Below, one piece after another: positions 1 to 4,404 of a DNA stretch of 5,408 nt. The stretch spans positions 1 through 5,408 of the forward strand of contig JAFMIX010000161.1 in NCBI GenBank assembly GCA_017853785.1. The letters are read 5' to 3'. The notes under the pieces were generated by a model, which had not been told where the DNA came from, searched no databases, and saw only the letters and a list, made by a program, of their open reading frames with translations. Within the stretch, counting starts at the first letter, position 1. Each line of letters opens with the position of its first letter. The DNA is from Verrucomicrobiales bacterium (GTDB lineage: Bacteria; Verrucomicrobiota; Verrucomicrobiia; Limisphaerales; JAFMIX01). The position numbers and the translations under genes were made by a program.

Positions 1-1874
1 TCCAACAAGCCGTCAACTTCATGCCGCAGACGCTCGAAGTCGCTTTTTGCGGCATCTGGGAACGGCAGCCCGGCAGTGATGCCTTGCGCCTGCAGGCCGG
101 CGCCGGTTGGCACGCCGGCAGCGTGGGCAACGCCACCCTGAGCACCGCCACGGGATCGCTCGCTCATCATGTCTTCGCCAACGCCGGGGCTGGGGCCGTG
201 GCCATCCCTGACTTGCGGACGGAAACCCGCTTCACCCGCCCGGATTTTCTTCAGGCGCACGGCATGGTCAGCGGCGTCTTCGTCGCGATCTCGAGTGGAC
301 CGAAACCTTTCGGCCTGATCGGGGTCGGCACGACGATGCCCCGCAACTTTTCCGATGACGAACTCCACTTCCTCCTCGCCGTCGCCACGGTCATCGCGAT
401 GGCCTTGAACCGCCGCCATACCGAGGCGGAACTCCAGAAGCTTGCCAGCTTCGCGCAGTTCAACCCCAATCCTGTCCTCGAATTCAACGCCGACGGCAAG
501 CTGACCTACTTCAACGAAGCCGCCCAGAAAATGGCCGCCGTCCTGGGCCATGAAAGCCCCCACACCGTTCTCCCTCCGGATGTGAAATCCATCGTGCAGA
601 ACTGCCTGGCCACCGGCCAGAGCCGCCTGCGCATGCAAACCCACGTCGGCCCCCGCACCGTCTCGTGGTCCTTCTACCCCATCATCAGCAACCACGTCGT
701 CCACTGCTACGCCGGCGACATCACGGAAAAATTGAATCTCGAAGCCCAGTTGCGCCAGTCGCAGAAGATGGAATCCGTAGGCCAGCTCGCCGCCGGGGTC
801 GCGCATGACTTCAACAACCTGCTCACCATCATCCAAGGCCATTCCGGGGTGATCATGGCCCGACCGAACCTCAATCCCGAACTCAACGACTCCGCCCAAG
901 CCATCTACTTCGCCTCCGAGCGAGCCGCCAACCTCACCCGGCAGCTCCTGATGTTCAGCCGCAAAAATATTCTCCAGCCCAAACTCATCGACCTCCGCGA
1001 AGTCGTCGCCAACATGTCCAAGATGCTTCAGCGCATGATCGGCGAAATCATCAATCTGCAATTCCAGCCCCCTGCCACCCTGCCCTTTGTCCACGCCGAT
1101 GCCGGCATGATGGAACAGGTCATCATGAACCTCGCCGTCAACGCGCGCGACGCCATGTTCCGCGGCGGCACCCTCACGCTCAACCTCCAAGCCGTCACCA
1201 TCACCGCCGCCGAACTGCAGCTCCACCCACAAGGCCGCTGCGGCCATTTCGTCCGCCTCGACGTTTGCGACAACGGCCACGGCATGAGTCCAGAAACCCA
1301 GGCCCGCATCTTTGAGCCGTTTTTCACCACCAAGGAAGTCGGCAAGGGCACCGGGCTCGGCCTCGCCACCGTCTACGGCATCGTCAAACAGCACGAGGGC
1401 TGGATTGAAGTCACCAGCGAACTCGGCAAAGGCACCACCTTCCAAGTCTATTACCCCACCAGCGCCGCCCCCGGAGAAATCAAGCCTGAAGTCGCTTCCG
1501 GCACCCCCGCCGCCGGCGGCAAGGAAACCATCCTCATCGTCGAAGACGAACCCTTGCTCCGCGACCTCGCCCAACTCATCCTCCGCGAACAAGGCTACAA
1601 CATCCTCCAGGCCCAATCCGGCGTCGAAGCCGTCCGCATCTGGGAACGCGAGAGCATCAACATCGACCTCCTCCTCACCGACATGGTCATGCCGGAAGGC
1701 ATGAGCGGCAAAGATCTGGCCGCCCGCCTGCGCCTCCAACGCGCCGACTTGAAAGTCATTTGCATGAGCGGCTACAGCGTCGAAGACATCCGCCAAGGCA
1801 ACATGGTCTTCCTCCAAAAACCCTACACCCCCAACTCCCTCGTCAAAACCGTCCGCGATTGCCTCGACAGTTGA
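1..1874 (+). CDS. Hybrid sensor histidine kinase (GAF-PAS-HisKA-HATPase-receiver), 5' end missing
   Basis: The reading frame is open to the left edge (first whole codon at 3), and the first Met at 21 already lies inside a GAF-like fold, so the true start is upstream. Counting that Met as residue 1: GAF about 1-130; PAS about 138-235 (NPNPVLEFNADGKLTYFNEA); HisKA dimerisation domain about 245-312 with the phospho-accepting His262 in AHDFNN; HATPase about 355-480 with N-box (NLAVNARDAM), G1 (DNGHGM), F-box (FEPFFTTK) and G2 (GKGTGLGL); receiver about 502-617 with acidic pair Glu508/Asp509, phospho-acceptor Asp554 in LLTDMVMP, Ser583 and Lys600. All catalytic residues are present. By family knowledge it autophosphorylates His262 and passes phosphate to its own receiver and perhaps onward to a partner. 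No membrane segment is seen in this part, so a cytoplasmic sensor is likely unless one lies upstream. The ligand is unknown. Codons are strongly C-ending. Stop is TGA at 1872-1874. Confidence 0.93.
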   Translation, partial: QQAVNFMPQTLEVAFCGIWERQPGSDALRLQAGAGWHAGSVGNATLSTATGSLAHHVFANAGAGAVAIPDLRTETRFTRPDFLQAHGMVSGVFVAISSGPKPFGLIGVGTTMPRNFSDDELHFLLAVATVIAMALNRRHTEAELQKLASFAQFNPNPVLEFNADGKLTYFNEAAQKMAAVLGHESPHTVLPPDVKSIVQNCLATGQSRLRMQTHVGPRTVSWSFYPIISNHVVHCYAGDITEKLNLEAQLRQSQKMESVGQLAAGVAHDFNNLLTIIQGHSGVIMARPNLNPELNDSAQAIYFASERAANLTRQLLMFSRKNILQPKLIDLREVVANMSKMLQRMIGEIINLQFQPPATLPFVHADAGMMEQVIMNLAVNARDAMFRGGTLTLNLQAVTITAAELQLHPQGRCGHFVRLDVCDNGHGMSPETQARIFEPFFTTKEVGKGTGLGLATVYGIVKQHEGWIEVTSELGKGTTFQVYYPTSAAPGEIKPEVASGTPAAGGKETILIVEDEPLLRDLAQLILREQGYNILQAQSGVEAVRIWERESINIDLLLTDMVMPEGMSGKDLAARLRLQRADLKVICMSGYSVEDIRQGNMVFLQKPYTPNSLVKTVRDCLDS

Positions 1875-1952
1875 AGCCAGGCACTCCAAAGCGACTACCA
1901 CCGCCGGCAATTTTTCCTAGCTTCCGCCGCCCGGCTGCTGTCTCTTAACCGC
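1875..1952. other. Spacer between kinase and NUDIX genes
   Basis: This 78-bp gap contains no convincing terminator: a GCCGGC palindrome followed by five Ts (around 1904-1915) has no loop and is not a credible hairpin. A TAGCTT hexamer at 1918-1923 could be a weak -10, but no -35 match sits at the right distance. Whether the NUDIX gene is read through from the kinase or has its own promoter cannot be decided from sequence. Confidence 0.4.
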
Positions 1953-2510
1953 ATGATTCAGCCTTGGAAAAAGGTCAGCTCGCAGCCGCTGGGCGACTTC
2001 CGCATCTTCACCCTTCGTTCCGATGTGAAGGTTTCGCCGCGCACGGGCAAGGAGCACAACTTTTTCATCCTCGACAGCGTGGACTGGGTGAACGTCATCG
2101 CGGTGACGCCGCAATATGAGCTCGTGATGGTGGAGCAATTCCGCCACGGCTCGAACACGGTGGAGCTGGAAATTCCCGGCGGCATGATGGACCGCCACGA
2201 GGCCGACCCTGTGGCGACGGGCGTGCGCGAATTGCGCGAGGAGACCGGTTACTCCGGCGAGCGGGCGCGCCACTTGGGCAAAGTCTGGGCGAACCCGGCC
2301 ATGATGAGCAACACCTGCCACACCGTGCTGGTGGAGAATTGCCAGTGCCAGCACGCGGTGGAATTCGACGGCGGCGAGGACATCATCACCCGGCTTGTGC
2401 CGGTGGCGGAAATTCCCCAGCTCGTGGCCGCCGGGAAAATCCAGCATCCGTTGGTCGTGGTGGCGCTGAATTACTTTGAACTCTATCAGCGCGGGTTGAA
2501 ACCGGACTGA
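1953..2510 (+). CDS. NUDIX hydrolase, ADP-ribose pyrophosphatase type
   Basis: A 185-residue protein, the usual length for ADP-ribose/NDP-sugar pyrophosphatases of the NUDIX superfamily. These cleave nucleoside diphosphates linked to another moiety, here probably ADP-ribose to AMP plus ribose 5-phosphate, using Mg2+ in the cytoplasm. An N-terminal beta region (residues 1-45) leads to VIAVTPQYELVMVEQFRHG and LEIPGG, the strand pattern typical of the ADPR-ase subgroup, then the Nudix box at about 76-100. Its catalytic core RELREETGY has Arg92-Glu93 and Glu96-Glu97, which bind the metal. The spacing between Glu83 and Arg92 is eight residues rather than the canonical seven. ATG 1953 is the first in-frame Met after the kinase stop, which lies in the same frame; no Shine-Dalgarno sequence precedes it. 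G-ending codons (GTG, GCG, CTG) contrast with the C-ending kinase. The exact substrate is inferred; the family assignment is firm. Confidence 0.92.
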   Translation: MIQPWKKVSSQPLGDFRIFTLRSDVKVSPRTGKEHNFFILDSVDWVNVIAVTPQYELVMVEQFRHGSNTVELEIPGGMMDRHEADPVATGVRELREETGYSGERARHLGKVWANPAMMSNTCHTVLVENCQCQHAVEFDGGEDIITRLVPVAEIPQLVAAGKIQHPLVVVALNYFELYQRGLKPD

Positions 2511-2516
2511 AGGGGC

Positions 2517-2792
2517 TTATCCGCGCCGGACGGCGGCTTTTTTATCTTCCAATTCGGCCTGCAACTTCTTGCGGTCGATCGCGAGTTGCTGCTGCAACTG
2601 CTCGACCTTTTCAAAATCCCCGGCGGCAGCGGCTTGAGCGATGGCCTCCTTGGAGGCGATTTCGCGGGCGGCGATGCCGGCTTTGCAACGGGTTTCCAGT
2701 TCGGCGATTTCCCGCTTCTGGGCGGCGGTCAGTTTGGTGGTGGGCGCGGTCTGGTTCAGCCGTTCCATCGCAAGTTCGTAGGCAGACTTCAT
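2517..2792 (-). CDS. Small charged coiled-coil protein, function unknown
   Basis: With the ATG at 2792 this is a 91-residue protein beginning MKSAYELAMERLNQTAPT and ending KKAAVRRG. It is rich in Ala, Glu, Lys and Gln, and from about residue 22 to the end it looks like a continuous amphipathic helix or coiled coil (AQKREIAELE, KVEQLQQQLAIDRKKLQAEL). No signal peptide, membrane segment or catalytic motif is seen. It resembles small uncharacterised proteins I associate with Verrucomicrobiota, but I cannot name a family. The frame stays open upstream to a TTG at 2885 (122 residues), adding a Pro/Ser-rich stretch ending in GENLKEF. I prefer the ATG because the extension begins with a TTG lying among heptamer repeats; neither start has a good ribosome site. 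It lies downstream of the TPR gene on the same strand, probably in one transcript, and is convergent with the NUDIX gene. Confidence 0.72.
   Translation of the reverse strand: MKSAYELAMERLNQTAPTTKLTAAQKREIAELETRCKAGIAAREIASKEAIAQAAAAGDFEKVEQLQQQLAIDRKKLQAELEDKKAAVRRG
2521..2543 (+). terminator. Possible intrinsic terminator after the NUDIX gene
   Basis: Ten bases past the NUDIX stop, a GC-rich inverted repeat (CGCC 2524-2527, loop GGAC, GGCG 2532-2535; alternative pairing CCGC 2521-2524 with GCGG 2533-2536) is followed by GC and six Ts at 2538-2543. The arrangement is right for a rho-independent terminator on the plus strand, but the stem is only four base pairs. The T-run is also the antisense of two Lys codons in the convergent coiled-coil gene, so coincidence is possible. 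Confidence 0.3.
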
Positions 2793-2871
2793 AAATTCTT
2801 TGAGATTCTCGCCCGCACTGCGCTCCGGCGTGACAGGCTGATTTGGTTTTGAGTGTGTGGGCGCGGTTTTT

Positions 2872-2899
2872 CTATCAACTATCAACGCTCCGCTATCAA
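2872..2899. repeat. Heptamer repeat CTATCAA in 7-nt register
   Basis: CTATCAA occurs at 2872-2878, 2879-2885 and 2893-2899. The intervening heptamer 2886-2892 (CGCTCCG) does not match, so the block reads as four 7-nt units with the third degenerate. On the minus strand it reads TTGATAG and includes the TPR stop codon (TGA 2898-2896), which is followed directly by an in-frame TAG. The role is unknown. Confidence 0.6.
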
Positions 2900-3345
2900 G
2901 TTGCTTTCTTCCTCCACGGCTGGTCGGGAAATTTGCCGGGCAGTTTCACGGGCTGAGGCCTGGCGCCGGCCATCTGGAGTTCCGGGTCGCTGGCGGCGGG
3001 AGCGGAGTTGCCGGCCTTGGCCTTTTGCGCATCCTCGCGCCAGCCGGCGACTTTGGCCTGGAAACCGTGCGCCTCCGCGCGACCGATGTCGCCGGATTTC
3101 ATGTAGAAGAGCGAAAGGTTGGTGTGGACGAGTTGTTCCTGCGGCCGGAGTTTTTCGGCCTTGAGGCCCTCGATGATGGCGGTGGGCAAATCGCCCAGCC
3201 GGTAATAACTCATGCCGAGCGCAAGTTGCGCATCGAAGTGTGTCGGGTCGCTGGCAAGAACGGCCTGAAGCTTGGCGATGGCGGTGGCGTAGTCGCTCTG
3301 GCTGAAGGCGAACATCGCCTCATCGTATTGCTCCTGCAAAGTCAT
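2896..3345 (-). CDS. Small tetratricopeptide-repeat (TPR) protein
   Basis: A 149-residue protein made mostly of TPR helices: repeat 1 at about 3-36 (YDEAMFAFSQSDYATAIAKL), repeat 2 at about 37-70 (LALGMSYYRLGDLPTAI) and repeat 3, less regular, at about 71-100 (HTNLSLFYMKSGDIGRAEA). The TPR signature small and aromatic residues are easy to see. Residues 105-149 form a Pro/Ala-rich tail ending in PGKFPDQPWRKKAT, which is not TPR and may be a conserved docking segment. There is no signal peptide or membrane helix, so it is probably a cytoplasmic protein-interaction scaffold; its partner is unknown. The ATG at 3345 is the natural start, with no Shine-Dalgarno sequence. It is divergent from the HAD gene and followed on the same strand by the coiled-coil gene, suggesting a two-gene operon. 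The TPR assignment is solid; a role cannot be given. Confidence 0.88.
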   Translation of the reverse strand: MTLQEQYDEAMFAFSQSDYATAIAKLQAVLASDPTHFDAQLALGMSYYRLGDLPTAIIEGLKAEKLRPQEQLVHTNLSLFYMKSGDIGRAEAHGFQAKVAGWREDAQKAKAGNSAPAASDPELQMAGARPQPVKLPGKFPDQPWRKKAT

Positions 3346-3351
3346 GTCAGG

Positions 3352-3380
3352 AGCGTGTTGCGGGGAACGGGCGGCGTCAA
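3352..3380 (-). promoter_or_regulatory. Candidate promoter for the TPR gene
   Basis: On the minus strand TTGACG (3380-3375) is followed after 17 nt by CACGCT (3357-3352). The -35 matches sigma-70 consensus at five of six positions, but the -10 is poor. If used, transcription would begin close to the ATG at 3345, giving a leaderless or nearly leaderless mRNA. Confidence 0.25.
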
Positions 3381-3387
3381 GTATGCT
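3358..3387 (+). promoter_or_regulatory. Candidate promoter for the HAD phosphatase gene
   Basis: TTGCGG (3358-3363) and TATGCT (3382-3387) are separated by 18 nt, a fair sigma-70-like pair (three and four matches of six). It would give a leader of about 30 nt before the ATG at 3424. It overlaps the candidate promoter for the divergent TPR gene. Confidence 0.33.
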
Positions 3388-3423
3388 TCGGCCCGGCCGC
3401 CAAAAGCCGCCCGCAAAATCTCA

Positions 3424-4218
3424 ATGAGCCAGCCCATCAAAATCATCTCCACGGACTTCGACGGAACCATTTTTGCCGAGTTTGAAAACCCGCCCATCGC
3501 GAAGACCTTCGTCGCGCTCATCAGCCGGTTGCAGGCGCAGGGCGTGCGGTGGGTCATCAACACGGGCCGCGATATGTCCGGCCTCATGGAAGCGCTGGCG
3601 CGGTCGCAAATTTCAATCCAGCCCAATGCGCTCGTGTTGGTGGAACGCGAAATCTATTTTCACCAAGACTCCCGTTACGTCGGCCACGCCGAATGGAATC
3701 GGGATTGCACGGTCGCACATGAAGAATTATTTGCCCGCATCCGGGTGGATTTGCCGCGGTTGACTCAATGGGTCGAGGCGCGCTACGAGGCGACGGTCTA
3801 TGAAGACCCCTATTCGCCCTTCTGCCTGATCGCGCGGCGACTCCGTGATGCCGAGGCCATCCATGAATATCTCGACGATTATTGTCGCACTGTGCCGGGT
3901 TTGCATGTGGTGCGGAATGATGTCTATGCCCGGCTCGCGCACTCCGGTTACGACAAGGGCAAGGGTCTGGCAGAAATTGCGCGCCGCTGGAATGTCAGCC
4001 GGGAACACATCCTAGCCGCCGGCGATCATCTGAATGATCTACCCATGTTGCGCCAGGAATACGCGCAACACCTCGTGACCAACGCCAACGCCATCCCGGC
4101 GGTCCGGGACATTGTCCGCCGCCAGAACGGCTTTGTCAGCGCACTGGCCTGCGGTCACGGCGTGGCCAACGGGCTGGAATTTTACCTCAAAAAACTGAGC
4201 CTGCAGGCCAAAATTTAA
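3424..4218 (+). CDS. HAD-superfamily phosphatase, Cof/IIB type
   Basis: A 264-residue cytoplasmic phosphatase. Motif I is STDFDGTIF with nucleophile Asp11 and general acid Asp13; motif II is INTGRD with Thr47; motif III is Lys178 in YDKGKGL; motif IV is GDHLNDLPML with Asp201 and Asp205 binding Mg2+. The roughly 100-residue insert between motifs II and III fits a C2 cap, as in the Cof/sucrose-phosphatase-like group, and this cap sets substrate choice. The family hydrolyses small phosphorylated metabolites (sugar phosphates, flavin or PLP phosphates) through an aspartyl-phosphate intermediate; the actual substrate is not predictable here. The frame is open far upstream, but that extension lies antisense to the TPR gene and has no HAD features. 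ATG 3424, ten residues before the nucleophile, is the sensible start. No Shine-Dalgarno sequence is seen. Stop is TAA at 4216-4218. Confidence 0.9.
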   Translation: MSQPIKIISTDFDGTIFAEFENPPIAKTFVALISRLQAQGVRWVINTGRDMSGLMEALARSQISIQPNALVLVEREIYFHQDSRYVGHAEWNRDCTVAHEELFARIRVDLPRLTQWVEARYEATVYEDPYSPFCLIARRLRDAEAIHEYLDDYCRTVPGLHVVRNDVYARLAHSGYDKGKGLAEIARRWNVSREHILAAGDHLNDLPMLRQEYAQHLVTNANAIPAVRDIVRRQNGFVSALACGHGVANGLEFYLKKLSLQAKI

Positions 4219-4239
4219 TCACCTAATCCTGTCACCTAA
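4219..4239. repeat. Short direct repeat TCACCTAA
   Basis: The octamer TCACCTAA occurs at 4219-4226, directly after the HAD stop, and again at 4232-4239. Two copies of eight bases may be chance; no hairpin or T-run accompanies them, so this is not a terminator. Confidence 0.35.
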
Positions 4240-4272
4240 GAATTCAAGCACACCTTTTGGCACAAACAACCG

Positions 4273-4286
4273 TATCAAGCTTGATA
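4273..4286. promoter_or_regulatory. Perfect 14-bp palindrome, candidate operator
   Basis: TATCAAGCTTGATA is its own reverse complement over all 14 bases. It ends 5 nt before the TTGACA -35 element of the predicted kor promoter, a position where a dimeric activator or repressor could bind. No known regulator's site is recognised with confidence. Confidence 0.45.
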
Positions 4287-4291
4287 AGAAT

Positions 4292-4320
4292 TTGACATCG
4301 AAATAGGCGATGACTACGGT
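4292..4320 (+). promoter_or_regulatory. Predicted sigma-70-type promoter of the korA-like gene
   Basis: A perfect -35 hexamer TTGACA (4292-4297) is followed after a 17-nt spacer by TACGGT (4315-4320), which matches the -10 consensus at its key first, second and sixth positions. Transcription would start near 4327 and leave a leader of about 78 nt. The surrounding DNA is more AT-rich than the neighbouring genes, as expected for a promoter. Confidence 0.55.
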
Positions 4321-4328
4321 TAATCTGC

Positions 4329-4372
4329 ATTGGTTACCCCTCCGGTGGATATGCACCTTGCTGCAACCCAAT
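4329..4372 (+). other. Possible leader hairpin upstream of the korA-like gene
   Basis: Within the predicted leader, ATTGGTT (4329-4335) can pair with AACCCAAT (4365-4372) with one bulged base. Inside it, GGTG (4344-4347) can pair with CACC (4354-4357) around a six-base loop. No known riboswitch or T-box element is recognised, and no T-run follows. Confidence 0.2.
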
Positions 4373-4404
4373 GGCACGAACGCGACACATAACATTTTCA
4401 TCAA

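Noticed and set aside
1028..1704. Reading frames inside the kinase (113 residues minus strand, 130 residues plus strand)
   Set aside because: They overlap the kinase catalytic and receiver domains out of frame; the Ser/Pro/Ala-rich and Arg/Trp-rich compositions are frame shadows.
1901..1916. GCCGGC followed by a T-run as a kinase terminator
   Set aside because: The palindrome has no loop and cannot form a stem; no longer inverted repeat surrounds it.
1917..2447. 176-residue His-rich reading frame on the minus strand
   Set aside because: It is the exact antisense of the NUDIX gene; its His/Ala/Val-rich composition is what antisense reading of GC-rich codons produces.
2586..2852. 88-residue Gly/Phe-rich frame on the plus strand
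   Set aside because: It is antisense to the coiled-coil gene, and its glycine-rich repeats are complements of Ala/Gln/Glu codons.
2857..3423. N-terminal extension of the HAD reading frame (open from 2857, giving 453 residues)
   Set aside because: It lies antisense to the well-supported TPR gene, is Gly/Arg-rich without a recognisable fold, and the HAD fold begins right after ATG 3424.
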